A stretch of DNA of 40,381 nucleotides from JAJDNW01 sp039714495 (GTDB taxonomy: Bacteria; Desulfobacterota; Desulfobacteria; Desulfobacterales; B30-G6), in NCBI GenBank assembly GCA_039714495.1, contig JBDLJD010000021.1:1-40381 (forward strand). The letters are read 5' to 3'. The notes under the pieces are model-generated. The model was not told the origin of the DNA and did not search any database. It was given only the letters and a program-made list of their open reading frames with translations. Within the stretch, counting starts at the first letter, position 1, and each line of letters starts with the position of its first letter. Positions 31,736 to 40,039 of the stretch are shown here, in pieces. The translations under genes and the position numbers were made by a program.

Positions 31736-33523
31736 TTAAAAAGCATTGTCCGGTATATCCAAAATCTCCCTACCCGGCCGCAGACATGTTTCGATGGTGG
31801 CCAGTGTGTGCGGGAGGGTTGTATCCACGAAATAGGTTGCCTGGAATACCTTGCCCCTGTGGAAATCGTACTTTTTCCCTTTCTTCCCGGCAGCTTCTTC
31901 GGCCAGAATGGCCATATCCAGAAGGCGCCAGGCCATGGTCACTTCGCCGAAGGCCATCAGGGCAGGGTATGTGCTGCAGGCCCATTGCAGAGAATCTGCA
32001 GAGCGTCTTCGGAGCATCTCTTCCACTGCCTCCCATAGCCTGTGAATCACCCCTTCCAAGGCACGGACCCGGTCGCCCAGGGCATCATTCTCCCTGTGTT
32101 CGACACAGAACGATTCCAGAGCCTTTTGGAAGGACGCAAAACAGGCCCCGTCCCGGATGATCATTTTCCGTCCCATCAAGTCCATGGACTGAATACCGTT
32201 GGTGCCTTCGTACAGCGACATGATCTTGGCATCGCGAAGATACTGCTCCAGGGGATAGTCCTTGCAGAAACCGTATCCGCCAAGACACTGGACAGCAGTC
32301 TCGCACACCCTGAATCCCATATCCGAACAATAGGCCTTGATGATGGGGGTAAGAAAGTCGACCAGATTCATATAGGTGTTTTTTTCGTCTCCGTCCGGCA
32401 TCTCCCGGGACAGGTCCTCCCAGAACGCACCGGTGTAGATCATGGACCGCATCCCGTCCACTGTGGCTTTCATCCAGAGCAGCATTCGCCGAACGTCCGG
32501 ATGATCGATGATGGGCACATCACCTTTTTTGCGGCCGGCCAGGTCGCGCCCCTGGACCCTTTCCCTAGTATACTCGAGAGCATTGCGAAAGGCTGTACTG
32601 GCCAGGGACATACCGCTCACGCCTGTGTTGATCCGGGCCGAATTCATCATCTGGAACATGTGGGCCAGACCTTTGTTCTCTCCGCCGCAAAGATAGCCGA
32701 TACACCCGTCCTTGGCTCCGAAACTCAAGGACGCGGTGGGCGATGCGTGCAGGCCCAGCTTTTCCTCGACGCTCGTGCAAACCACATCATTGGGTTCACC
32801 AACGTTTCCATCGGGATGCACACGAAATTTGGGCACCACGAACAGAGAAATGCCGTGGACCCCTTCGGGTGCACCTTCGATCCGCGCCAGCAGCAGATGG
32901 ACAATGTTCTCCGCAATGTCATGGTCCCCCCAAGAGATAAAGATTTTCGACCCTTTTATACGATAAAGGTCACCCTCCGGATAGGCGGTGGTTTCTATGG
33001 ATGCCAGGTTGGAGCCGGCATCCGGTTCGGTAAGACACATGGTGCCGGACCAGGTGCCGTCAAACATTTTCGGTACGAAGCGCTCCTTCAGTTCCTGGGC
33101 CCCGAAACTTTCGATCAGATGCGCCGCTCCATGGGTAAGGCTGGGAGCCATATTAAAGGACTGGCTGGCACCGTACATCATGTCGTTGATGATCACCCGC
33201 ATCATGTGAGGGAATCCCTGCCCTCCGAATTCTTCATTGCGGGCAGCGGCCGTCCAACCATCCTGGCCATACTTGCGAAAGGCTTTTTTGAACTCGACCG
33301 GACATTTCACCTGACCGTTTTCCAGGCGCACGCCCTGTTCTTCACCGATGGCGTTCAAAGGATCCATGACGCCGTGGGCAAAACGAATGGCTTCGTTGAC
33401 CAACAGGTCAAAAGTCTTCTCGTTCAGGTCCTGGTACCGATCCAGACGGCAGAGCTCGCCGTATTGAAGTTGTTCCTTGAGAATAAAAAAGATGTCTTTG
33501 GGATTGACCTTGAAATGTTCCAT
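31736..33523 (-). CDS. Acyl-CoA dehydrogenase, long C-terminally extended type
   Basis: This flavoprotein oxidises acyl-CoA to trans-2-enoyl-CoA and passes electrons to ETF. At 595 residues it is of the longer type, with an extra C-terminal helical domain after the usual 400-residue core. Core motifs are MCLTEPDAGSNLASIETTA (FAD/substrate region), the KGSKIFISWGDHD segment, and AVQCLGGYGFCKDYPLEQYLRDAKI with the EGTNGIQ FAD-binding loop. The catalytic base is expected near YEGTNGIQ. I use ATG 33523, with GGAGAG five nt upstream, rather than the in-frame TTG at 33535. It is 31 nt after the hydroxyacyl-CoA dehydrogenase gene in the same unit. No ETF gene is present in the window. Confidence 0.95.
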   Translation of the reverse strand: MEHFKVNPKDIFFILKEQLQYGELCRLDRYQDLNEKTFDLLVNEAIRFAHGVMDPLNAIGEEQGVRLENGQVKCPVEFKKAFRKYGQDGWTAAARNEEFGGQGFPHMMRVIINDMMYGASQSFNMAPSLTHGAAHLIESFGAQELKERFVPKMFDGTWSGTMCLTEPDAGSNLASIETTAYPEGDLYRIKGSKIFISWGDHDIAENIVHLLLARIEGAPEGVHGISLFVVPKFRVHPDGNVGEPNDVVCTSVEEKLGLHASPTASLSFGAKDGCIGYLCGGENKGLAHMFQMMNSARINTGVSGMSLASTAFRNALEYTRERVQGRDLAGRKKGDVPIIDHPDVRRMLLWMKATVDGMRSMIYTGAFWEDLSREMPDGDEKNTYMNLVDFLTPIIKAYCSDMGFRVCETAVQCLGGYGFCKDYPLEQYLRDAKIMSLYEGTNGIQSMDLMGRKMIIRDGACFASFQKALESFCVEHRENDALGDRVRALEGVIHRLWEAVEEMLRRRSADSLQWACSTYPALMAFGEVTMAWRLLDMAILAEEAAGKKGKKYDFHRGKVFQATYFVDTTLPHTLATIETCLRPGREILDIPDNAF

Positions 33524-33554
33524 TGTACTCTCCAATTAAAACTCAGGTACAGAT

Positions 33555-34424
33555 TTACCTGCGCTTTCCGCTTTCGTCGTATTCATACCAGCCTTTGCCG
33601 GTTTTTTTGCCCAGATGGCCGGCTTTGACTTTGCGCCGCAGCAAGAGCGGAGGATAGAAACGGGGATCACCGGTTTCCTGGTAAATGGCCATCATGGCGC
33701 CGTAGGTGACGTCCAGCCCCACCATATCCCCGGTTTCAAAAATTCCCATCTTGCGGCCGGATGCGAGTCTGAGCCCTTTGTCGATATCCTCCACGCTGGC
33801 CACTCCGGCCTCCACCAGATTCATGGCTTCGATGGTAGAAGGGAAATTAATCCTGTTGATGACGAACCCGGCGAGGTCCCGATTGACCATAATGGGATCC
33901 TTGCCGATCCGCTCCACAAACCCCTTGCCTTTCAGGGCGGTCTCGTCACTGGTGGCGACCCCCTTGATAACCTCAACCGCCGCCATCATGGGAACCGGGC
34001 TGAAAAAATGAAGTCCCAGCACCTGCTCCTCGCGACCGGTGACCGCGGCCAGGTCTGTAATCGGAATGGCCGAAGTGTTGCTGGCCAGGAGGCATCCGGG
34101 CCCGCAGGCAGCATCCAGCTTCATGAAAATCTCTTTCTTCAATTCAATGTTTTCAAAGACCGCCTCGATTGCAAGATCTGCGTCCGCCGCCTCATCAAAC
34201 ATCTGGCTGAAGGTGATACGGGCCATGATGGTGTCCTGGTCCTCGGTCACTTTTCCCTTTTCAACGAATTTGCCCACGGACCAGGCAATGTTCTTTTTTG
34301 CCCGTTCAAGCGCCTCGTCAGAAACATCATTGAGTACAACCTCGAGTCCTGCCTGGGAACATACCTGGGCAATTCCGCTGCCCATTAGCCCGCTGCCCAC
34401 AACCATAACTTTATGGATATCCAT
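33555..34424 (-). CDS. 3-hydroxyacyl/3-hydroxybutyryl-CoA dehydrogenase
   Basis: The enzyme interconverts 3-hydroxyacyl-CoA and 3-ketoacyl-CoA with NAD(H). The 289-residue single-function form is typical of 3-hydroxybutyryl-CoA dehydrogenase. The Rossmann motif VVGSGLMGSGIAQ lies at residues 7-19, the catalytic region is LGLHFFSPVPMM, and the C-terminal dimer domain begins at about 188. GAGGAG lies seven nt before the ATG. It is the first gene of the three-gene set followed by acyl-CoA dehydrogenase and thiolase. An enoyl-CoA hydratase is missing from this set; the crotonase-like gene at 22923 is the only one in the window. Confidence 0.95.
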   Translation of the reverse strand: MDIHKVMVVGSGLMGSGIAQVCSQAGLEVVLNDVSDEALERAKKNIAWSVGKFVEKGKVTEDQDTIMARITFSQMFDEAADADLAIEAVFENIELKKEIFMKLDAACGPGCLLASNTSAIPITDLAAVTGREEQVLGLHFFSPVPMMAAVEVIKGVATSDETALKGKGFVERIGKDPIMVNRDLAGFVINRINFPSTIEAMNLVEAGVASVEDIDKGLRLASGRKMGIFETGDMVGLDVTYGAMMAIYQETGDPRFYPPLLLRRKVKAGHLGKKTGKGWYEYDESGKRR

Positions 34425-34502
34425 GTTTTTCTCCTCATGCCGGGAAATGGAAACTATATATCTGTTTTTCCGGGTTTCCTATAATATACTAAAAAGTGCT
34501 GA

Positions 34503-34832
34503 GCTGTCACTGCCTATAGACCACCCGCCGGGATAACGCAACAAACCGTAACCCAAAGTGATGATGTTGACCCGGATACAGTTGGCCTTCCCCGCAGATT
34601 TTTTATTGATATCGAACAGAAAAGAGTGTTGCCTTCCATGGAAAGTATGGTTAGAAGAATCAGCAAAATACAACATGTTGAGTATATAGAAAACAAAATT
34701 CTCCTCCAAGGGGTTGAAGAAGGTGTGGAGAATGTTGATGACGACCTAGCGTGGAACTTACAATGTGAGCGTCCTGACAATGAGACATGTATCCTTATGG
34801 AACATAAGTGTATTATGTTTAACCGATTGTGA
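34503..34832 (+). pseudogene. Open frame without a proper start, possible gene remnant
   Basis: The frame stays open for 109 codons up to TGA at 34830. It reads like protein, with RRFFIDIEQKRVLPSMESMV and later GVEEGVENVDDDLAWNLQCE. Yet there is no ATG before 34638, no ribosome site, and the only earlier candidate is GTG 34626. It may be the 3' end of a decayed gene or a small gene with a poor start. I do not recognise it. The base composition is lower in GC than that of the metabolic genes to the left. Confidence 0.3.
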
Positions 34833-34883
34833 TACACAAATCTGACATGATATATATCTATTTATATTTAATACCAATAGGTT

Positions 34884-35048
34884 ATGGGTTTTGTATGTGA
34901 TGGCATAGTTATTGCTTTGGTTAATATATCATTTGATTTTTCCAGTATATGCATACCCAATAACGCACAGATTCATATCCAAAGTGGCCAGGCGGCTATC
35001 CTTTTCGGGGTCGGAATAATCGGTCTTTTAGCAATTGGTCGAAGGTAA
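34884..35048 (+). CDS. Possible 54-residue protein with terminal membrane helix
   Basis: An ATG shortly after an in-frame stop opens a 54-codon frame. The C-terminus GQAAILFGVGIIGLLAIGRR is a hydrophobic helix followed by two arginines, the general shape of PEP-CTERM-like sorting tails, but no PEP motif precedes it. The ribosome site (AGG) is weak. It could be a small membrane protein, the remnant of a longer surface protein, or chance. Confidence 0.35.
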   Translation: MGFVCDGIVIALVNISFDFSSICIPNNAQIHIQSGQAAILFGVGIIGLLAIGRR

Positions 35049-35119
35049 TTTACCAACCTCAGCCTTTTTAGGATATTATGGTAGACGAATTGACACGTTA
35101 AGCAAGGAAGAGCTGAAAA

Positions 35120-35332
35120 ATGAAATTCTTGGTTATTGTTGCAGTCTTAATCATTTTGGCAGTGTATTTATACTTGATGCGAAAAAGCCGGAAATACACA
35201 TTTGATAATAGTGGACGACGTTCCGGTAAAGACCGGCGAAAATCCTTTGTTGCCTCAAAAAACAAAATAAGGAGATCTAACAAAGAGCGCAGGCAGGCGA
35301 AAGACCGACGAATTATAATTCGGATTGCATAG
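35120..35332 (+). CDS. Small membrane-anchored basic protein
   Basis: The 70-residue product starts with a membrane helix (MKFLVIVAVLIILAVYLYLM) followed by a strongly basic tail. The tail contains two RR-x2-(K/E)-(D/E)RR-like repeats (GRRSGKDRRKS and RRSNKERRQAKDRR). Such RR-DRR repeats are common in small Desulfobacterota proteins, but I know of no function; binding to nucleic acid or acidic lipid is possible. An AAGGAAGAG site lies upstream. It is separate from the riboswitch unit that follows. Confidence 0.6.
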   Translation: MKFLVIVAVLIILAVYLYLMRKSRKYTFDNSGRRSGKDRRKSFVASKNKIRRSNKERRQAKDRRIIIRIA

Positions 35333-35339
35333 AATAATG

Positions 35340-35374
35340 TTGACAATTAGTATTCCGATTTAATAAAATATACT
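35340..35374 (+). promoter_or_regulatory. Probable promoter for the riboswitch transcript
   Basis: TTGACA at 35340-35345 lies upstream of AT-rich -10 candidates: ATAAAA at 35363 after 17 nt, or TATACT at 35369-35374. A start near 35378 would place the aptamer at the 5' end of the RNA. Confidence 0.5.
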
Positions 35375-35384
35375 TAATAAATAG

Positions 35385-35466
35385 ATTGAATGGGCAAACC
35401 TGTTGAAAGGCGGGGACGCAAAGCCACGGATCTAAAGCTGAAAAAGTAATGATAGCCGGGCTGCAG
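35385..35466 (+). ncRNA. Cyclic di-GMP-I riboswitch aptamer (GEMM)
   Basis: The conserved GEMM-I core is intact: GGGCAAACC (35392-35400), a GAAA tetraloop at 35405-35408, the hallmark GGGGACGCAAAGCCAC (35412-35427) and the 3' AGCCGGGCTGC (35454-35464). It senses cyclic di-GMP. The closing P1 stem is short. A terminator follows at 35479. The regulated gene is the periplasmic binding lipoprotein at 35632. Confidence 0.93.
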
Positions 35467-35478
35467 AAGTTATTTACT

Positions 35479-35516
35479 AAGCCTTTGGGAGTGTTTGCCC
35501 AGAGGCTTTTTGTTTT
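35479..35516 (+). terminator. Riboswitch-controlled terminator with competing antiterminator
   Basis: The 11-bp stem AAGCCTTTGGG/CCCAGAGGCTT (35479-35489 with 35498-35508, one G-T pair) is followed by TTTTGTTTTT. The sequence GTTTGCCCA (35493-35501) is fully complementary to TGGGCAAAC (35391-35399) in the aptamer and overlaps the right arm. The two folds therefore exclude each other. Confidence 0.85.
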
Positions 35517-35578
35517 TAGGATTCAAATTGTGTCGCCAAAAATGAGATATCTTCTTTTATAAAAAAGAGGTGAAAACA

Positions 35579-35623
35579 ATGGATGGTGCAGAAAACAGAA
35601 ACTGTTTATTACAATACCATTGA
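35579..35623 (+). CDS. Possible 14-residue leader peptide
   Basis: ATG 35579 has a strong ribosome site (GAGGTG, eight nt upstream) and opens a 14-codon frame ending in TGA at 35621-35623. The lipoprotein ATG lies eight nt further on, in another frame and without a ribosome site of its own. Translational coupling from this short frame could drive the lipoprotein. It could also be chance. Confidence 0.4.
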   Translation: MDGAENRNCLLQYH

Positions 35624-35631
35624 AATAGCCG

Positions 35632-37380
35632 ATGAAAATCAAATCAAAAAACTGCCTAACACTGATTCTACTATTGATTACTTGTGTGCTGCTGGCATGC
35701 GGACCTGAGCCGCGAAAGCAGGCCGATTTTCAAGTAGATCAGGGATCGCTGAACAAGAAGCCGGTTAAGAGCAAAGCAGTACAAGCCGACAACTGCGACC
35801 AGGGCGAAGGTCTGGAAGATGTGGAAACCCTTTATGCTCTAAACATGTACAAGGAGGCGTTGCTGAAAACAGCGAATATTTTGGAGAGGTCGTGTTCGCA
35901 TGAAGTTGATTTTCAAGTATATAAAATGATGGGCCGGATTTATGATGCCCGGCAGGATCCGGCCAATGCTGCTTATTTTTATATGACCGCTTTTAAGTTC
36001 GGCGACCTGCCAGAACAGGAGACGGTTAAGCGACTGGCCGTCCAAAGCGCCTCTTGCATGGATACAGAGCGAATTATCCGACTTTCCGATACGGTGGAGA
36101 TGATGTTTCAAACAGGCGGTGACCTGCTGTTCGGTGTGGCTATTGCCAAGTTCGAGAAGGGAAAGGATAAGGACTCCCTGGCGCTTATGCAAGCATTCCG
36201 GTCGCGCTATCCTCGAAAAGCCAGCCTGCCACAAGCCGAATCCGTCATTCAAACCATCGAGGCAAGGTACGCATTCAACAGGTATCGCATTGGTGTCCTG
36301 CTTCCTTTGAGCGGTGTGTACGCTCAGATCGGGAACAATATTTTGCTGGCGATAAATATGGCATTGAATGATTATGACAGGCGGCATGCGAACGCCAAGT
36401 TCCAATTGATCGTCAGGGATACCAAGGCTGATCCTCAAAGGGCCATAGAAGCGGTCAGGGAACTTAACCATTACAATGTTTCCGTGATCATCGGTCCAAT
36501 GCTTTCCGCGAATGCAGCGGCCGGCGAGGCTGGCAAACTGGAAGTTCCCATGGTCGTCCTGACGCAAAAAGAAGTCATTCCAAGTTTGGGCCAATATGTT
36601 TTTAGAAATTTTATCACGCCGAGGATGCAGATAGAGGCTCTGGTTACCTATCTGACGGAAACTGCGGGTGTCAAATGTTTTGCAGTTTTACATCCAGACG
36701 ATAAATACGGCAGGGCATTTTCCCAAATATTTGTCGAGACAGTGGGCATGTCTGCGGGTTACATAACGGGCGTCGAATCCTATGTACCCGGGCAAACCGA
36801 TTTTGCCGACCAGATCCAGAATTTCATCAGGGGGTATTACACACTGGACAAAAAGGGAAAAAGGCAAATTATTGCGAAGGATGAAAAACGAAAGCGTCAC
36901 GGGAACTACGAGGCCATGATCGGTTTTGATGCTTTGTTTATTCCCGACACGGTCAATACGGCTAAATTGATAGCCCCGCAACTGCTCTACAATGACATCA
37001 ACAACGTGATACTTGCCGGTACGAACTTGTGGCAATCATGGGACAAGAGTGAGTTGGCAAATGCATATGTGAAAAGGGTTGTATTTCCCAATGGATTTGA
37101 TGCCTCCAGCAACAGACGGGACGTCAAGTGGTTTGTAGAGGGTTTTAAATCCGAAAATGGTCAACCTCCGGGTTTTATCGAAGCTGTAGCTTATGATACA
37201 AGCATGATGATGATGGGAATTTTGTCAAAGCCGGAGGTGAAAACGAGAGAAGATATTACAAAAAAATTGAAATCTTCGAAAACATACTCAGGTATTACGG
37301 GAAAAACCTCATTCGATTCCTTCGGCGAACCTGTAAAAGAAATCAATTTAATTCAATTAACGGCCAAGGCGAGTTTATAA
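35632..37380 (+). CDS. Periplasmic binding-fold lipoprotein, LpoA/LivJ-like
   Basis: The 582-residue protein has a lipoprotein signal peptide with the lipobox VLLAC (Cys at residue 23). Residues 60-215 are helical with TPR-like repeats (MYKEALLKTANILER, DPANAAYFYMTAFKF). From about 220 a type I periplasmic binding fold begins with RIGVLLPLSGVYAQIGNNIL and runs to the end. TPR plus binding fold is the layout of LpoA, the penicillin-binding-protein activator, and of some branched-chain amino acid binding proteins. No transporter genes are adjacent, so an LpoA-like or sensory role is more likely than uptake. Expression is controlled by the c-di-GMP riboswitch at 35385. The ATG has no Shine-Dalgarno; a 14-codon leader frame ends eight nt before it. 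Confidence 0.88.
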   Translation: MKIKSKNCLTLILLLITCVLLACGPEPRKQADFQVDQGSLNKKPVKSKAVQADNCDQGEGLEDVETLYALNMYKEALLKTANILERSCSHEVDFQVYKMMGRIYDARQDPANAAYFYMTAFKFGDLPEQETVKRLAVQSASCMDTERIIRLSDTVEMMFQTGGDLLFGVAIAKFEKGKDKDSLALMQAFRSRYPRKASLPQAESVIQTIEARYAFNRYRIGVLLPLSGVYAQIGNNILLAINMALNDYDRRHANAKFQLIVRDTKADPQRAIEAVRELNHYNVSVIIGPMLSANAAAGEAGKLEVPMVVLTQKEVIPSLGQYVFRNFITPRMQIEALVTYLTETAGVKCFAVLHPDDKYGRAFSQIFVETVGMSAGYITGVESYVPGQTDFADQIQNFIRGYYTLDKKGKRQIIAKDEKRKRHGNYEAMIGFDALFIPDTVNTAKLIAPQLLYNDINNVILAGTNLWQSWDKSELANAYVKRVVFPNGFDASSNRRDVKWFVEGFKSENGQPPGFIEAVAYDTSMMMMGILSKPEVKTREDITKKLKSSKTYSGITGKTSFDSFGEPVKEINLIQLTAKASL

Positions 37381-37484
37381 ATCAGAAATAATTCCACGAA
37401 AGACAGCCATCATACTTTCTTTATTTATATTTTCTCTTCTGTCAATAAGGGAAATATTTTTTGAATATTTTTTGCGGGTATGAT

Positions 37485-38510
37485 TTATTGGAACAGACAT
37501 TCTATAAAACAACCGGCTTCAGATTCGGTAATAATTGTATTTTCAGAGGTAGACCCAGGGTCAGTAATAATAAATCCTGGTCCGCCCAAACCCTTAACCT
37601 TGTAATCCTTATCCAGTATATCGTCCCCTCTCAGCGCATCGACCAGATAAATCGTAATGATGTTTCCATTTATATCCACACCTGTTTCACCATCATCGAT
37701 GAACTCATACCAGTGTCCGGTTTGATTGTCAGGCGTGATACCATATGAGTAATAAGTATCAGGTGTGACACCCTCTGGCAGGGTAATGGTTACTGTAACG
37801 CTTTCGTCGAATTCGTCAGTATAAATATCATATTCGTACAGCCCAAAACTAAAATCAATATCATTTGGAATCCCCTCAGGAGATTGGGCGTCCACCCTTT
37901 TGAAATTGCGTATGCTCGTAAAATATGGGGTTTCGATAGTCATATAATTCGTATCTTCGCCTATCTTTATACTGCCCACGTTACTTTGGAGGCTATCCAA
38001 AATTTCATCGTAATTGCTATCACCTCGATTCGGGCCATTATCTTCTATAGTATCATCAATACCATCGTTATCATCATCTGAATCATAGCAGTCCCAGATA
38101 CCATCCGAATCGATGTCCATGTCGGGAACGCCACAACCACAAAATCCAGCATAATTTTTATATGGATCATTGGGACATAAGGTACATCCATAACAAACTT
38201 CATTGGAACCTTGGCTCATTCTTTTTTCAGAGTCATATGCAAATACAATAAAGAAGTATTTCAGTTTTGCATCGGGGATGTCGATAACACATGATGCTTC
38301 GGAGCCTTCCCAAGAAGGGGCGCTAAAGTCATAGGTTTCGCCCTCCAAGCGGCTAAAGACTCTGTGACCTGCAATATCAGAATCAGTGCCGGATTGCCAT
38401 TCAAGCGTAACTTGTGTTTGGGCTTCAGAATGCAGTGGAAACAGAAGTGCTAAGCTTATGGCTAATATAGCAAACTTGATTGTGAATTGATTCTGGAAAC
38501 TAATTTTCAT
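37485..38510 (-). CDS. Secreted protein with thrombospondin type 3 repeats and choice-of-anchor-like domain
   Basis: The 341-residue protein starts with a signal peptide (cleavage near HSEAQ). Next comes a fibronectin-III-like region (about 30-105, VTLEWQSGTDSDIAGHRVFS). A calcium-binding thrombospondin type 3 stretch follows (about 130-155, DIDSDGIWDCYDSDDDNDGI). The following 150 residues resemble the choice-of-anchor U domain, with VTVTITLPEGVTPDTYY and GHWYEF. In relatives that domain is followed by a GCFIATAAYG-type tail; here it ends at GCFIECLFQ, so the tail appears truncated or shifted. It is probably a surface or secreted protein of unknown role. It converges with the lipoprotein gene with no clear terminator between them. 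Confidence 0.8.
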   Translation of the reverse strand: MKISFQNQFTIKFAILAISLALLFPLHSEAQTQVTLEWQSGTDSDIAGHRVFSRLEGETYDFSAPSWEGSEASCVIDIPDAKLKYFFIVFAYDSEKRMSQGSNEVCYGCTLCPNDPYKNYAGFCGCGVPDMDIDSDGIWDCYDSDDDNDGIDDTIEDNGPNRGDSNYDEILDSLQSNVGSIKIGEDTNYMTIETPYFTSIRNFKRVDAQSPEGIPNDIDFSFGLYEYDIYTDEFDESVTVTITLPEGVTPDTYYSYGITPDNQTGHWYEFIDDGETGVDINGNIITIYLVDALRGDDILDKDYKVKGLGGPGFIITDPGSTSENTIITESEAGCFIECLFQ

Positions 38511-38718
38511 AATTGACAGAAAACAGCCCTATTTTGCTTCACCGTATTCTGCAAGCATTATTTGGCGAACCGTTTGTTATTCAACTAGATATGTCGAATA
38601 GAAAATCCAAAAAAGTTGTACCATGGCAAAAAGAGGCTTCTTTGTCAAACATATATTTACCACTATAAAGGGCCTGATAACCTTATTTTCGTTGGAGATA
38701 CCTGCAATGTGGCAAATA
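38511..38718. other. AT-rich spacer, nothing recognised
   Basis: No gene, repeat or RNA motif was recognised in this stretch. It should hold the promoter of the minus-strand secreted protein gene. Confidence 0.4.
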
Positions 38719-38747
38719 AAAAGCAGGACCATCTCTGGCCCTGCTTT
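38713..38747 (-). terminator. Intrinsic terminator of the serine hydrolase gene
   Basis: AAAGCAGG and CCTGCTTT (38719-38726 and 38740-38747) form the stem, with an inner CC/GG pair. On the minus strand the hairpin is followed by TTATTTG, and the stem itself ends in TTT. It lies 36 nt beyond the stop at 38783. Confidence 0.75.
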
Positions 38748-38782
38748 ATTTGGTTGTCTTCTTCAATTATAATTCTGATCAA

Positions 38783-40039
38783 TTAATCAACAATTGCCTG
38801 GTAAATCATGCTTTTTATCAAGTACCGGTAATGATTTCGAAGTGCCGGTAAAGTTATCATAAAAACAGCTGCAAGGTCTTCTTTGGGATCGACCCAGAAT
38901 ACGGTCCCACCAGCGCCACCCTTGTAAAACTCACCGACGTTCCCTAAAAAATATGCATTTCCCTTATTGACACGCACATAGAAGCCGAAACCCTGACCAT
39001 AACCGCGCCCGGGAATATAAGTACGATCGTTTCGGTTACCCAACGGCCCTAAATGATCCGAAGTCATGAAAGCCACAGTCTTTGGGCCCAGCAACCGCTT
39101 ACCATCCAGTTGGCCTCCATTTAGAAGCATCTGGGAAAAACGCGCATAATCCATGGCAGTGGATACCATGCCCCCGCCTCCACCTATATATTCTCGTGGC
39201 TGCGTCGGATCAAAATACCAAAAATCTTTGGGGTCCAGGTAAACAAACCGGTCCAGATCCGGCCCTTTGACTTGGAAACCAGAGTCATTCATTTCCAGAG
39301 GTTTATAAACACGTTCTTCTAAAAATCTATCCAGCGGCATCCCGGAAGCAACCTCTACAACGCGACCAAGGACATCGAAAGACATACTGTACCAATACTT
39401 GGTTCCCGGGTCAGCGATCAGAGGTATCTTCGCCAATTTATCGCACATCTCTGCCAGCGTATGATCGTTTTCTTTCAAACCTGCTTTCAGATACATACCT
39501 TGTATGGCTTTTGGCCGCCAGAACCAATAGCTTAATCCTGAAGTGTGAATAAGAAGATCCTGAACCGTCATGACGTTTTTCGGTTTTAATGTGCTTGCCA
39601 CTACCTCATTACCCGATTCGTCCTTTTTGATTTCTCCTACGACTTGAATGTCTTTAAAGGAAGGTATGTATTTTGCGACGGGGTCTGCCAGGGTTAGTTT
39701 TCCTTCTTCCAATAGTATCATGGTCGCCACTCCAATAACTGGTTTAGTCATGGAGTAGACGCGAAATAACGAATCCTTTTCCATCGATAGTGACTTATTC
39801 TCATCGCGCGTTCCGAAACTCTTAAAATAGGCTATTTTACCCTTACGAGCTACAAGAAGTACCGCGCCCGAAATTCGTCCGCTATCGATGTCATCCTCCA
39901 AAACATCATCAATCAGATCAAGGCGCTGTGAGGACAGCCCGACTTTCTCAGGTTCCACGGTTGGCAGGGAAGCAGCCCATGCTGACGAAATAAAAACCAG
40001 GCAGAGCACAGCAACAATCAGTTTTATTACAGATTTCAC
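38783..40039 (-). CDS. Serine hydrolase of the beta-lactamase/esterase (class C-like) family
   Basis: The 418-residue protein has a signal peptide ending SSAWA, so it is exported. The nucleophile motif SxxK is S96-M-T-K99 in RVYSMTKP. The second motif YxN-like is YWYSMS near residue 217, and GGAGGTVFWVD replaces the KTG box near the C-terminus. These variants fit the EstB/penicillin-binding esterase branch rather than true AmpC beta-lactamases. The substrate could be esters or cell-wall peptides. The start is GTG 40039 with an excellent AGGAGG site. It has its own terminator and no partner gene. Confidence 0.9.
   Translation of the reverse strand: MKSVIKLIVAVLCLVFISSAWAASLPTVEPEKVGLSSQRLDLIDDVLEDDIDSGRISGAVLLVARKGKIAYFKSFGTRDENKSLSMEKDSLFRVYSMTKPVIGVATMILLEEGKLTLADPVAKYIPSFKDIQVVGEIKKDESGNEVVASTLKPKNVMTVQDLLIHTSGLSYWFWRPKAIQGMYLKAGLKENDHTLAEMCDKLAKIPLIADPGTKYWYSMSFDVLGRVVEVASGMPLDRFLEERVYKPLEMNDSGFQVKGPDLDRFVYLDPKDFWYFDPTQPREYIGGGGGMVSTAMDYARFSQMLLNGGQLDGKRLLGPKTVAFMTSDHLGPLGNRNDRTYIPGRGYGQGFGFYVRVNKGNAYFLGNVGEFYKGGAGGTVFWVDPKEDLAAVFMITLPALRNHYRYLIKSMIYQAIVD

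Noticed and set aside
32042..33628. 528-codon open frame on the plus strand
   Set aside because: It is exactly antisense to the acyl-CoA dehydrogenase gene, has no family features, and reflects the codon bias of the real gene.
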